61,240 bases of DNA from Bacteroidota bacterium. GTDB taxonomy: Bacteria; Bacteroidota; Bacteroidia; Chitinophagales; Chitinophagaceae. Shown here in pieces: positions 1 to 8,485 of this stretch; within the stretch, counting starts at the first letter, position 1; every line of letters starts with the position of its first letter. Made by a program: the position numbers and the translations under genes. The stretch spans positions 1 to 61,240 of the forward strand of contig JAPLEI010000094.1 in the NCBI GenBank assembly GCA_026391195.1, given 5' to 3'. The notes under the pieces were generated by a model that saw nothing but the letters and a program-made list of their open reading frames with translations, was not told the DNA's origin and ran no database searches.

Positions 1-2
1 GC

Positions 3-452
3 GTTCCTAGTTACGACCTGATTGACTATTGCGAAGAGAAAGTAAAAGCCTACGATATGCGGCTCGCTATTCATAATCATGGTCCTAAAGACCCGCTATA
101 CCCCAGTCCGGGTGATGTTTATGGCCGCATCAAGGATAAGGATGCGCGTTTAGGATTGTGTATAGATATTGGTCATACCGTTCGCGCAGGTGTATTACCC
201 GAGAAAGCAGTTCGTGAGTATAAAGATCGTTTATTCGATTTGCACATAAAGGATGTAACCATTGCGGCTGAAGAGGGAAAAGCCATAGAAATCGGAAGGG
301 GTGTTATTAATTTCCCCGAATTAATCAAGTCATTAAAAAAGATTCAATACAAAGGAGTTTGCAGTATTGAGTTTGAAAAAGATATGGCAGATCCGCTACC
401 GGGTATTGCTGAGTCAACGGGATATTTCAGAGCAGTATTGGCTGCCGGATAA
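3..452 (+). CDS. Sugar phosphate isomerase/epimerase family protein (C-terminal part, 5' end outside window)
   Basis: The frame is open to the left edge, so this is the C-terminal 149 residues of a longer protein; the ATG at 57 is internal. It looks like the xylose-isomerase-like TIM barrel (AP_endonuc_2 superfamily). The visible motifs are HNHG, CIDIGHT, LHIKD and, near the end, SIEFE, which supply the His, Asp and Glu residues that bind the divalent metal in this fold. Members isomerise or epimerise sugars, inositols or hydroxypyruvate, and the substrate cannot be told from this part. The gene ends 58 bases before the convergent O-antigen ligase gene, with a shared hairpin terminator between them. 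The family is quite sure, the substrate unknown. Confidence 0.8.
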   Translation, partial: VPSYDLIDYCEEKVKAYDMRLAIHNHGPKDPLYPSPGDVYGRIKDKDARLGLCIDIGHTVRAGVLPEKAVREYKDRLFDLHIKDVTIAAEEGKAIEIGRGVINFPELIKSLKKIQYKGVCSIEFEKDMADPLPGIAESTGYFRAVLAAG

Positions 453-470
453 ACTGAAATATTTAAGTAA

Positions 471-510
471 AAAGGGCTATCCACTTTAAAATAATGGACA
501 GCCCTTTTTT
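471..510. terminator. Bidirectional rho-independent terminator
   Basis: A hairpin with arms AGGGCTATCCA and TGGACAGCCCT (one mismatch) is flanked by A-rich sequence on the left and a T run on the right, so it can serve both converging genes. The stop codon of the minus-strand gene lies in the T run. Confidence 0.8.
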
Positions 511-3095
511 TATTGTTGATTGGGAGGAGGAGCAGCCGCCCCAGCCGGTGGATTCACACAATTGATATTATACAATCTTCTGGCATCTGCATATCCTTTG
601 GCTTCGGAGGTTAGGAACGACTGGCAGCCTTCCGGAATTTTTCCCACGTTATACAGGCAAATGCCTCTGTAGTATTCGGCTTTGCCATCTGCCGACCATT
701 TGTTATTTACTACTCTTTCAAAATAGGGTAATGCAGAGGCCCACTCTTTATTAAGAAAATGTACCAATCCTATGTTTTCTACAATAGGAGAAAATTTAGG
801 ATTAATCTTTCGGGCGCTTTCATACAATTCCATGGCGGTTTTGAGGTCGTTTTTTGTAAACGCTTCGTTTCCACGTTTGAAAAAATCATAAAACCGCATA
901 CTATCCTGATAGGCTTGTGGAGTGGGTGCCGGAGCGCCTCCTGGGGTTATAGGGCCAGGATTTGGAGGACCTTGTTGGGCAGGTACCTGTTGGGTTAGCT
1001 GTGCTGCAGGTGCTGGAACAGCTGGAGTTTGGGCTTGCGCTACAGGAACATCGCCAAGCTGTGTGTGCAGCACCAGGCTGTTTTTAATTGTAACTGAATC
1101 TTTTGGATAGAGTGCCAGTGCTGAGTCGGCTACCTTTACTGTATATGTATTGGGATACTTCATTACGGTAAGTGCATATAAATAATTGTTCCAGCCTTTA
1201 GCCATTCCTTCATCATTTCGGTATTTTCTAATCAGGTTAAAGTCTCGAAACAAACGGGCCGAATCGTTTTTGTTGGCACATACAAAAGCGAGTAATCCAA
1301 AGTAGGCCACGTTGCGTGGGCGGTTTTCAAATGCAATCACCCCATATTTATAGGCACTGTCGAAATATCCATTCTCATAATACCAGCGCCCTTTTATAAA
1401 TTCGGCATAATACATGTAGGGGTTCTCTTTTTTCACATTTTCAAACATAACGATGCCCTCATCGATGCGCTTTTCATTTAATAAATACCTGGCTTTCATC
1501 AAACTCAGCGGTAAACCCCACATGGTTACATTGGTAAGTGAGGGAAGTTGGTCGTTGATATCGGTTGTTTTTTTACTAACCACATCTGCATTCACGTCTT
1601 CAAACATGGCCGACTGCACAATCATGGATTGATTGGTTTGGTAAGTGATATAAACCGTTGCCACAGTAAGTAATAAAAATAGGGGTAGCATCCAGCGAAG
1701 CCGATTGGAAGAAACTGTTTGGGTTTCCGGCTCTGATCTCATGCGGGAAAGGCGCATGTTTTCCGCTGCATTCAGCCCATAGAGTATCACAAAATAGGTT
1801 TGCATAGGTGCCCGCTCCATCGGGAAGTTCAGAAAGGCATCCGTAAAATATCCTGCCAGACCCATGAGCGAAAGCAATAAGGGTATTTTTTCTTGGTTGT
1901 CTATGGAAGAAGAAAAAATATTTTTTAATGAGTAAAAAGGCAATAATAAGAATACCAGCAAGTAAACGATGCCTCCTATTATTCCACTCTCGCCAAACGC
2001 TTCTACAAAATCATTGTGCGCATGCACGCTCATAGAATTATCATCGTTGGTATATTGGTCGAATTCCTGTGAAGTAATTTTCCAATTACCAAAGCCCCTT
2101 CCGGTAAGGGGATAGTGTTTAAATAAATCCATACCTACTGCCCAAATACTTACCCGATTAGAAGATCCCTTATCGGTGAACCCAATATTACTGATTCTTT
2201 CTCCCACTGTTCCAAAATTGGTATTCTGCCCTTCCACCACATTTCGGCGCTGGGTTTCTACGGTTATTTGCGAAAGCATTAATGCCAGAACAATTGGAAT
2301 TAAAAACAGGGAAACGTTTTGCAACATTTTCCGTGCATCTTTATGGTTTAAAAATTCGTAAACACAAAAAGCTATAAATACCAGTAATTCGAAAATGATG
2401 CCCACATAAGAGGAACGTGCATTTGCTAGGGCGATGGCATACAGTGCCAGTAACAAAATCACCAGATTAAGTATTCTTTTCCATTTTTTCCCTTCATAAA
2501 TACAATACAGCGTAAAGGGGATTTTAACCACAATAGCACTGGCAAAAATATTTTTGTTGCCGGTAACCCCTTTCATGTTCAATACCGCTCCATCAAAACC
2601 CATTTCCCCTACATCATTAAAAAAGATCTGTAATGCCTGAAATACATTGTAAAATAGAATTAAGGATACAATTTGTGCCAGAAAAGGCAAAACCCGGCGG
2701 GTTTGGGTTAACAAAGTAGCCGTATTTGCAAAAGCAATAAAAGCAATTATGCAGCGGGCATAGCAAACTATAAATTCATTTTTATTAAAGGCAACAAAGA
2801 AACTCAGTCCCGATAAAATACAAAAAATGGCATACATCCTGCTCGGAACCTGCGCCAATGAGCCCCTAAACTGTTGGTTTACTTCACTGATTTTTCCCTG
2901 ATTGGCATTGAATAAATAAATGACAGCGAATAAGTTAACAACGCTCAGGTACAGCCACTGGGGTCCGTTAAAGTCGATGGAGTCGCCCCTAGGGATAAAA
3001 TCAACCAAAACATATAGCGCTAATAGGGTAAGGCTGGCATAATTAGCGCCACTTAAACTATTAAAAGAGATGGTGGAGGTTTTCTTTTCTTTCAT
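510..3095 (-). CDS. O-antigen ligase/polymerase family protein with C-terminal TPR region
   Basis: An 861-residue membrane protein. The first half (about residues 15-470) has many hydrophobic helices and holds the Wzy_C/WaaL-type region: TGRGFGNWK, then VHAHNDFVEAFGESG, the HxHN...E-G signature of the O-antigen ligase superfamily. Such enzymes transfer or polymerise undecaprenyl-linked glycans at the periplasmic face. A further helix near 480-500 leads to a soluble region with TPR-like helices (about 540-640 and 740-840) split by a Pro/Ala/Gln-rich linker near 690-725. A TPR tail on this family is known in Bacteroidota and may bind partners. The start ATG is followed directly by a charged segment and the first helix. 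The gene stands alone, and nothing shows which glycan it handles. Confidence 0.85.
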   Translation of the reverse strand: MKEKKTSTISFNSLSGANYASLTLLALYVLVDFIPRGDSIDFNGPQWLYLSVVNLFAVIYLFNANQGKISEVNQQFRGSLAQVPSRMYAIFCILSGLSFFVAFNKNEFIVCYARCIIAFIAFANTATLLTQTRRVLPFLAQIVSLILFYNVFQALQIFFNDVGEMGFDGAVLNMKGVTGNKNIFASAIVVKIPFTLYCIYEGKKWKRILNLVILLLALYAIALANARSSYVGIIFELLVFIAFCVYEFLNHKDARKMLQNVSLFLIPIVLALMLSQITVETQRRNVVEGQNTNFGTVGERISNIGFTDKGSSNRVSIWAVGMDLFKHYPLTGRGFGNWKITSQEFDQYTNDDNSMSVHAHNDFVEAFGESGIIGGIVYLLVFLLLPFYSLKNIFSSSIDNQEKIPLLLSLMGLAGYFTDAFLNFPMERAPMQTYFVILYGLNAAENMRLSRMRSEPETQTVSSNRLRWMLPLFLLLTVATVYITYQTNQSMIVQSAMFEDVNADVVSKKTTDINDQLPSLTNVTMWGLPLSLMKARYLLNEKRIDEGIVMFENVKKENPYMYYAEFIKGRWYYENGYFDSAYKYGVIAFENRPRNVAYFGLLAFVCANKNDSARLFRDFNLIRKYRNDEGMAKGWNNYLYALTVMKYPNTYTVKVADSALALYPKDSVTIKNSLVLHTQLGDVPVAQAQTPAVPAPAAQLTQQVPAQQGPPNPGPITPGGAPAPTPQAYQDSMRFYDFFKRGNEAFTKNDLKTAMELYESARKINPKFSPIVENIGLVHFLNKEWASALPYFERVVNNKWSADGKAEYYRGICLYNVGKIPEGCQSFLTSEAKGYADARRLYNINCVNPPAGAAAPPPNQQ

Positions 3096-3244
3096 ACTAC
3101 TAAATTAACAAATTCGAGCCCTGGAATTAGCTTATTTTCATCACTTAATGCCTCTTGTGGGCAAAATTATTAACGACGAAAAAAGATAAATAGTAGGTAA
3201 CTCCTATTTTTTTCCGTATTTTGAGAGAAATAAACACACTTTTT

Positions 3245-3451
3245 ATGCCAACAGGAGTAGTAAAATGGTTCAATGATTCAAAAGGTTTTGGATTTATAAC
3301 CCCCGATGATGGTGGGGAAGATCTCTTCGCCCATTTTTCAGCCATCAATATGGGAGGCTTCAAATCTTTAAAAGAAGGTCAGAAAGTGAGCTTCGAAATA
3401 ACCGATGGTAAAAAAGGCAAGCAAGCTGCCAATATTCAGGCAACTGAGTAA
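3245..3451 (+). CDS. Cold-shock domain protein
   Basis: A 68-residue single cold-shock domain: [20 protein letters not shown] gives the first strand and RNP1 (KGFGFI), and DLFAHFSAI is RNP2. These aromatic residues bind single-stranded RNA or DNA; the proteins act as RNA chaperones in the cytoplasm. The ATG at 3245 was chosen over an in-frame TTG at 3221 because it places the domain at the very N-terminus, as in the family. A TATTTTG sequence just upstream resembles a shortened -7 box. A strong terminator follows 42 bases after the stop. Confidence 0.95.
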   Translation: MPTGVVKWFNDSKGFGFITPDDGGEDLFAHFSAINMGGFKSLKEGQKVSFEITDGKKGKQAANIQATE

Positions 3452-3493
3452 GCTGATTACCTGTCTCGGATATTTCTGGTTCCTATACCTAAT

Positions 3494-3518
3494 TGACCCC
3501 CATGCTGGGGTCATTTTT
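3494..3518. terminator. Terminator between cspA-like gene and the convergent barrel gene
   Basis: Perfect 7-bp arms TGACCCC and GGGGTCA around a six-base loop are followed by TTTTT on the plus strand. The stop codon of the minus-strand neighbour lies in the T tract. Confidence 0.85.
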
Positions 3519-4920
3519 ATTGCCAGCAGTCAAGATTCGTTAAAATCTTTTTTCTGTTAAAGGGGTGCACCGATAGCAGCAAGTATCCCCCTCCACGCAG
3601 GTCCAGCTCTTTTGATAAGGATTTGGTCCACTCAAAATTATGAACCCCCACGGTTAACGGACCAATTTTTACAGCGGCCCCCAACCAGGCTTCTCCCTGT
3701 GAAGTAAGTTGCATGGGCAAATAAATTCCAAACCACGCATTCTCCCAGCGCGGAGTAAGAGTTACTAAGTTAATTTCCCTGGTTCTCCATTTTTTGGCCG
3801 ACTCGTCTGAAACCAAATTCAAATTCACATTTGCATTTACATATATCCCCTTGGAAATTTTTTTGTCAAAATTTACCACCAGTTTTGTGGGTAAACTGAT
3901 TTTGAAAATACCACTAACCGGCGTTACCGTATTAAATAGGGAACTGACTGAGTCTACCAGGTCGGGCAAGTTATTGGCCCCCGTAAAGGCATTTTCTACT
4001 TGTGCATCGGTAATGGGAACTTTTGGATCGGCAAAATTTCTCGAGGGGCCGGCATATTTATAGCGATTAGCACCAATGTCTAGTATACTAATACCCAGCT
4101 TCCAATTATAAGCTAACGGACTTTTACGGATGTTCTCATCTGCATTGGCATCATAATGCATATACTCAACCCCTACGCTGGCACCCAGGGAGGTAAGGGA
4201 TTGTTGTAAAACATCTTTGAAAGATTGAATGTTATTGGCCTGATCGTAAAGATAATTATATCCAAACTTCCCACTTCCCCCAGTAAATAGATAGGCAGTA
4301 TCGGGTCCATTGGTTAATTCCTGATAAGTAATCTGCCGTAACGAAAGATAGGCACCCGAAATCCCTTTCATAATTTGCAGGGTAGCCCCAACACTTAACC
4401 TGCCCGATTCATTGGAAAGTAATAGGGTAGAAACATTGATGTCTCCTTCCAGCCAGGCATTATGTGTTATATATCCACCAATATTGGGGGTACTGCGATT
4501 GTCTTTTAAAAAACTGAATAAACTAGAAGTGGTATCTACAATATTAACTGGCTGGGTTCTGTAATGATTATACGAACGGCCCCGGATTCCGGCGCTGATA
4601 GCCCATCGGGAGCCAATTTTAAACATGCCATTGAATAATCCGATATCCGTATTGCCATGCACAAAATGATTCATCAGTCCGGGCCTTACCCGAATAGCAG
4701 CAGTATCCAGAAACAGCGAATTACTACTCAATGATAATTGATATGAGAGCGGGGAAAATTCCCAGGAATAGGCACCCATGATTGGTGCAGCCGGATTATT
4801 GAAGCGACTCGTACTTCCCATATAGGGGGATCCATTCAGGGCATGGTAACTTTGAGCCCAAAGCAATTGACAACTGGCCATCCAAAAAAGCGCCACCTGA
4901 ACTAAAATCCGTTTTTTCAT
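3517..4920 (-). CDS. Predicted outer-membrane beta-barrel protein (DUF5723-like)
   Basis: A 467-residue secreted protein. It starts with a clear signal peptide (MKKRILVQVALFWMAS then cleavage after LLWAQ). The start at 4920 is preferred to the ATG five codons upstream because it puts the basic residues at the N-terminus. The mature part is rich in alternating aromatic/polar strands with Asn, Gly and Tyr, as in outer-membrane barrels, and has no OmpA-like C-terminal domain. The overall pattern, including the early NNPA segment, recalls the DUF5723 barrel region seen in Bacteroidota OmpA-like proteins. No function can be read from it. It diverges from the ECF sigma gene 181 bases away, a gap with no gene. 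Confidence 0.6.
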   Translation of the reverse strand: MKKRILVQVALFWMASCQLLWAQSYHALNGSPYMGSTSRFNNPAAPIMGAYSWEFSPLSYQLSLSSNSLFLDTAAIRVRPGLMNHFVHGNTDIGLFNGMFKIGSRWAISAGIRGRSYNHYRTQPVNIVDTTSSLFSFLKDNRSTPNIGGYITHNAWLEGDINVSTLLLSNESGRLSVGATLQIMKGISGAYLSLRQITYQELTNGPDTAYLFTGGSGKFGYNYLYDQANNIQSFKDVLQQSLTSLGASVGVEYMHYDANADENIRKSPLAYNWKLGISILDIGANRYKYAGPSRNFADPKVPITDAQVENAFTGANNLPDLVDSVSSLFNTVTPVSGIFKISLPTKLVVNFDKKISKGIYVNANVNLNLVSDESAKKWRTREINLVTLTPRWENAWFGIYLPMQLTSQGEAWLGAAVKIGPLTVGVHNFEWTKSLSKELDLRGGGYLLLSVHPFNRKKILTNLDCWQ

Positions 4921-5101
4921 AAAATAAGGATACAAATCGAAGCCTAAAAATTACTAGAAAGTCAATTTTTAGCAATTTTAACATTTTACCCAGTATCCAA
5001 TAAGCAGGAACGGGATATGGTAATGGCAAATAAAAGGAGAATTTAGCACTTAGCGAAGGTTTTTGTAAGTTGTAACATCTTATTCACTTAATACCTTGTA
5101 G

Positions 5102-5656
5102 TTGAACGATCCGGAATTTATTGCTGCCTTACAGCAGGGTGAGTCGGCAGCCTATCAACAGCTGTTGAGCGAAACCCAGGATTGGGTATTTAATACCATT
5201 CTGGGAATTGTGCAGGATGCCGCAGTTGCCGAAGACTTGGCTCAGGAGGTATATATGCAGGTTTTTCGTTCTATTGGCACTTTCCGCGGAGACGCTAAGT
5301 TAAGTACTTGGATTTATCGGATTGCCGTAACTAAAGCGCTGGGCTGGGAAAGAAAACAAAAAGGGCTGCGGAGATGGAAAAATTGGTTTGCAGGGAATGA
5401 GAACAAAGAAGGTGCCGATTTTCAACATCCCGGAGTACAAGCAGAACAAAAAGAACTGGCCGCCATTTTGTTTAAAGCCATACAATCATTACCAGAACAA
5501 CAGCGGATTGCATGGATTTTGATTAAAACAGAAGGTTTAAGTTATGCAGACACGGCTGAAATTATGCAAACAACCGTAAAAGCAATTGAGGCTTTGCAAC
5601 ATCGGGCCAAAGCAAATCTGAGAAAATATTTACAATCATACGAGTCAATGAAATAA
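5102..5656 (+). CDS. ECF-type RNA polymerase sigma factor
   Basis: A 184-residue group 4 sigma factor. Region 2 spans about residues 17-85 (AEDLAQEVYMQVFRSI, then FRGDAKLSTWIYRIAVTKAL) and region 4 about 121-175 (LPEQQRIAWIL, then a helix-turn-helix LSYADTAEIM...VKAIEALQHRAKANL). It would direct RNA polymerase to promoters of its own regulon. The start is a TTG: a stop codon (TAG) lies immediately upstream in frame and the next Met would cut into region 2. TTG-N19-TACCTTG, resembling the Bacteroidota promoter but one T short, ends only three bases before this start. It heads a same-strand run with two close neighbours (5- and 6-base gaps), so it probably regulates that run. Confidence 0.92.
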   Translation: MNDPEFIAALQQGESAAYQQLLSETQDWVFNTILGIVQDAAVAEDLAQEVYMQVFRSIGTFRGDAKLSTWIYRIAVTKALGWERKQKGLRRWKNWFAGNENKEGADFQHPGVQAEQKELAAILFKAIQSLPEQQRIAWILIKTEGLSYADTAEIMQTTVKAIEALQHRAKANLRKYLQSYESMK

Positions 5657-5661
5657 GTAAC

Positions 5662-5979
5662 ATGGAAAACAATCAACAGATAGAAGCGATACTGAACAGC
5701 CTACAGTCCATACAAAAAGCTGCTGCTCCCCCATTTTTTTCTGCAAAAGTGATGCATCAACTTTTTGCCCCAGCTGATGCACCGGGATGGCAACGTTGGC
5801 TGATATTTCGCCCAGCTGCAATAGCTGCTACCCTTGGTGTATTTTTTTTGCTGAATTGCTGGATTATTTTTTCCGCCCGCTCTTCGGCTTCGCAAACAAC
5901 TGCGGCCACTAACACTAGCTTGCAGCAGTTAGCTTTTGAGTTAAATGTTACTTCGGGCTATAACCTAACCGATAAATAA
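5662..5979 (+). CDS. Small single-pass membrane protein, possible anti-sigma factor
   Basis: A 105-residue protein of no recognised family. The N-terminal 45 residues are soluble and polar, one hydrophobic helix lies at about residues 47-72 (RPAAIAATLGVFFLLNCWII), and a short Ser/Thr/Ala-rich tail follows. It begins six bases after the sigma factor stop and ends six bases before the Spy-like gene, so the three are almost surely co-transcribed. Size, topology and position fit an anti-sigma factor with a cytoplasmic N-terminus, but no zinc-binding HxxxCxxC motif is present, so this role is an inference from context. Confidence 0.65.
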   Translation: MENNQQIEAILNSLQSIQKAAAPPFFSAKVMHQLFAPADAPGWQRWLIFRPAAIAATLGVFFLLNCWIIFSARSSASQTTAATNTSLQQLAFELNVTSGYNLTDK

Positions 5980-5985
5980 ACCATT

Positions 5986-6699
5986 ATGACTACCCCTGTT
6001 CTTCCTCGTTGCTGGGCTATAGCAATAGTAGGGCTGGTTGCTGCCAACCTGATTTCGTTGGTTGTTTTTTGGACGATGCAGTTGAAAAAACCGCATCCTC
6101 CCCTGGAGCCATTTAGTGGCGGTATGGGTCATCTTATGCAGGTGATGCATTTTGATTCAACCCAGCGCCAACAAATTTTAATCCTTCGAAGCGAACACGA
6201 AATTTGCATGCAGCCCCTGCTGGAAAAAAAACGGGCTTTAAAGGATTCGTTATTTTCTTTAACCCGAAAACCCAATGTATCGGAATCCGAGTTAGACCAG
6301 GCAACCCGCTTGGTGGCTAATAACGAACAGTCATTGGATAAACTAACTTTTTCTTTTATTAAAAAAGTTAGAGCAGTAGCTACCCCCCTACAAATGGAAA
6401 GGTTCGATTCGCTCCTTCGGCAAATGGTGGGCACAATAATTGGCGGTATGCCACCCCGCCCAAATCAACCTCCCGAAAAAGAGCTGCCCGATAATAATCG
6501 TAAGCCCAATCATCCGCCAACATTTTCGGGTAATTCCGAAATGAATGGCAATGGTGAAATGCCTCCGGGTCCTCCTCCAGGTGATAGGCCACCCCCGCCG
6601 CCACATCATCCGGGCGATGGACCACCCCCACCCGGTCACCACCCACCCCCTCCTCCGCACCATCCTGGAAAGAGATTGCCCGGAGATTCTATTAACTAG
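5986..6699 (+). CDS. Spy/CpxP-like periplasmic protein with His/Pro-rich tail
   Basis: A 237-residue protein with an N-terminal membrane anchor (about 10-30) and a helical region of the Spy/CpxP/heavy-metal-sensor type (about 50-150). The two LTxxQ-like motifs are degenerate: FDSTQ at 56-60 and ATPLQ at 132-136. Family members are periplasmic chaperones or sensors of envelope and metal stress. From residue 155 the protein turns into a Pro/Gly/His-rich tail with repeated PPPPPHHPG-like units, which could bind Cu or Zn; that is inference. It lies in the sigma factor operon and is followed after 41 bases by the YHYH lipoprotein gene. Confidence 0.75.
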   Translation: MTTPVLPRCWAIAIVGLVAANLISLVVFWTMQLKKPHPPLEPFSGGMGHLMQVMHFDSTQRQQILILRSEHEICMQPLLEKKRALKDSLFSLTRKPNVSESELDQATRLVANNEQSLDKLTFSFIKKVRAVATPLQMERFDSLLRQMVGTIIGGMPPRPNQPPEKELPDNNRKPNHPPTFSGNSEMNGNGEMPPGPPPGDRPPPPPHHPGDGPPPPGHHPPPPPHHPGKRLPGDSIN

Positions 6700-6740
6700 T
6701 TCTATCTTAACTTTATAAAAAAACGATCAAAAAAAATAAC

Positions 6741-7493
6741 ATGAAAACACGAATTGTTCAGTTGTTAACTATTACTGTATGCGTAGGCATGCTAAGTGGT
6801 ATGAGTTGTAAAAAAGATACCAATTCTAATACTTCTACAACTAATGCTATTGTACCGGATGTATTTAAAAAATTTGCTACTGCTGTAGTTATTAGTTCAG
6901 ATGGAAGTTTTATTACCCTGAAAAGCAATGGGGTGCCAGATCATAAGAGTTGTTATTTTGCTACCACCGATAGCCGTTATGAGGCATACAATGGCAGTAA
7001 TCCTGCTTTCAGTAAAAACCCCAACAGCATAGGCACTAAAAGTTTTGTATTTAAAATTCCCGCTAATCCGGCAGTGGATGCCACGCATCAGCCTACCCCA
7101 CTCGGCCCCATTGGTATTGCAGTAAATGGGGTGGCTATCTATAATCAATATGCCGGACCCAATCAGCCATTAACCAATGAAATCAATTCATTTGATCAGA
7201 ATAATGGACATCCAGATCCAACGGCTACTTATCATTATCACGTTGAACCTTTGTATATAACCCTGAATAAAACCAAATCGGCGCTGATTGGATTTTTATT
7301 GGATGGCTTTCCGGTATATGGCCCTTCCGAAAACGGAAAAACACTGGTGAGTGCCGATTTAGATACGTATCATGGGCATACTGGCGTTACAGCTGATTAT
7401 CCGAATGGCATTTATCACTATCATATAACGGCAGATGCGCCCTATATAAATGGTGCCGGGTTTTATGGAACTAAGGGGTCGGTTACCCAATAA
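6741..7493 (+). CDS. YHYH domain lipoprotein
   Basis: A 250-residue protein with a lipoprotein signal (lipobox LSGMSC, Cys near residue 23) and a YHYH domain. The domain shows YHYH at residues 164-167, a YHGH segment near 210-213, and a second YHYH at 225-228, with a conserved LDGFPVYGP between. The His clusters suggest metal binding, but the biochemical role of YHYH proteins is not established. A lipid anchor would place it in the outer or inner membrane facing the periplasm. It follows the Spy-like gene with a 41-base gap that contains a TAACTTTA box, so it may have its own promoter too. A second, larger YHYH protein is encoded at 44139-45533. Confidence 0.85.
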   Translation: MKTRIVQLLTITVCVGMLSGMSCKKDTNSNTSTTNAIVPDVFKKFATAVVISSDGSFITLKSNGVPDHKSCYFATTDSRYEAYNGSNPAFSKNPNSIGTKSFVFKIPANPAVDATHQPTPLGPIGIAVNGVAIYNQYAGPNQPLTNEINSFDQNNGHPDPTATYHYHVEPLYITLNKTKSALIGFLLDGFPVYGPSENGKTLVSADLDTYHGHTGVTADYPNGIYHYHITADAPYINGAGFYGTKGSVTQ

Positions 7494-7620
7494 GTACAGA
7501 CAGGCCGGAACACACAGCTTATCAACATTTGATGGTTTTACTGCGGGTATGTTAATAAAATCTTATAAAAACGATAATATTTATTCTACATTTACCCATA
7601 GTTTCAATCTATACGGTTAA

Positions 7621-7818
7621 ATGAAGAATCAATACGTACAAAAAAGTTCCGCTCTGAAAAATGGGTCAGAGTTAGTTAAGCAAAGAGACGAGCAGATTCG
7701 GCGTGTGTTAAGTGCTGCTCAATACCAAAAATATAAGGATATTGAAAAAGTATTGCAACCTCATATTCAACCCGCCAGTTTGGTCAGCAGCTCCCATAAT
7801 CCGGAACAAGAAAAATAA
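7621..7818 (+). CDS. Small protein resembling the C-terminus of Spy-like proteins
   Basis: A 65-residue ORF with a stop codon directly before its ATG, so the start is fixed. The middle (residues 20-45), including LSAAQYQKYKDIEKVL, resembles the last helix of Spy/LTxxQ proteins, where Arg/Lys-rich helices precede a TPEQ-like turn. There is no signal peptide, so it is either a cytoplasmic remnant of a once larger gene or a false ORF. Its 3' part overlaps the reading frame of the SCO gene; its stop falls inside the SCO signal-peptide coding region, which would allow translational coupling. A TACATTTA box lies about 30 bases upstream. Confidence 0.45.
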   Translation: MKNQYVQKSSALKNGSELVKQRDEQIRRVLSAAQYQKYKDIEKVLQPHIQPASLVSSSHNPEQEK

Positions 7819-8485
7819 CCGTTTCCCGTTAGTACAATCATTTTTAGTAGGTCCGCTCATTTCACTTTTTTTATCCTGCCACTCTCCATCCAACCAACCG
7901 GAAATTATAGCGGATTCTTCCCTGCCATACTATTCTGATCCCGGATTTACCCCCCATTGGAAAAATACCGAGCCCAACGCTGCTTTTTTTCAACATCATA
8001 TTGCGCCCTTTCGGCTAGTGAACCAGTTGGGAGATACGATTACCGAAAAGAACTTGAACGGTAAAATATATGTTGCCGGGTTTTTCTTCACAGCTTGCCC
8101 GGGCATTTGCCGTAACCTAACCCTCCAGTTGCAGAGAGTGCAAGCGCAATTTTTGCAGGATAACCGAATCATGCTTATGAGTTATAGCGTAACGCCTGAA
8201 ACTGATCAGCCAGATAAGTTATTGCAGTATGCAAACACCTATGGAATCAACAGTAAAAGATGGTGGTTGCTAACGGGTAATCGGGATAGTATTTACCAAC
8301 TGGCTCGGCGAGACTATTTTGCGGATGAAGACATGGGTATGCAGAAAACCAGCAAGGATTTTTTACATACAGAGAACCTTTTATTGATTGATCAGGATCG
8401 AGCAATCCGAGGAATATATAAGGGCACTTCGGCAGCAGAAGTGGATTTACTTATGAAGGATATCCGAAAATTATTATATCCATGA
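7712..8485 (+). CDS. SCO1/SenC family lipoprotein (start codon uncertain)
   Basis: A SCO family protein of thioredoxin fold. Counting from the GTG at 7712, the CPGIC motif gives Cys129 and Cys133 and the conserved His is H219 (FLHTENLLLID); these three residues bind copper in the family. SCO proteins deliver copper to cytochrome c oxidase or act as thiol reductases in the periplasm. A lipoprotein signal ends in LFLSC with Cys56, which is too far in for a GTG 7712 or TTG 7742 start. A normal signal peptide would begin near residue 29-30, where only ATA (7796) or ATC (7799) occurs. The stop overlaps the next ATG (ATGA), so the MORN lipoprotein is translationally coupled. Function fits the metal theme of the cluster. 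Confidence 0.85.
   Translation: MLLNTKNIRILKKYCNLIFNPPVWSAAPIIRNKKNNRFPLVQSFLVGPLISLFLSCHSPSNQPEIIADSSLPYYSDPGFTPHWKNTEPNAAFFQHHIAPFRLVNQLGDTITEKNLNGKIYVAGFFFTACPGICRNLTLQLQRVQAQFLQDNRIMLMSYSVTPETDQPDKLLQYANTYGINSKRWWLLTGNRDSIYQLARRDYFADEDMGMQKTSKDFLHTENLLLIDQDRAIRGIYKGTSAAEVDLLMKDIRKLLYP

Noticed and set aside
922-1110. Gly/Ala-rich open frame on the plus strand
   Set aside because: It is the antisense shadow of the Pro/Ala/Gln-rich linker of the O-antigen ligase/TPR protein.
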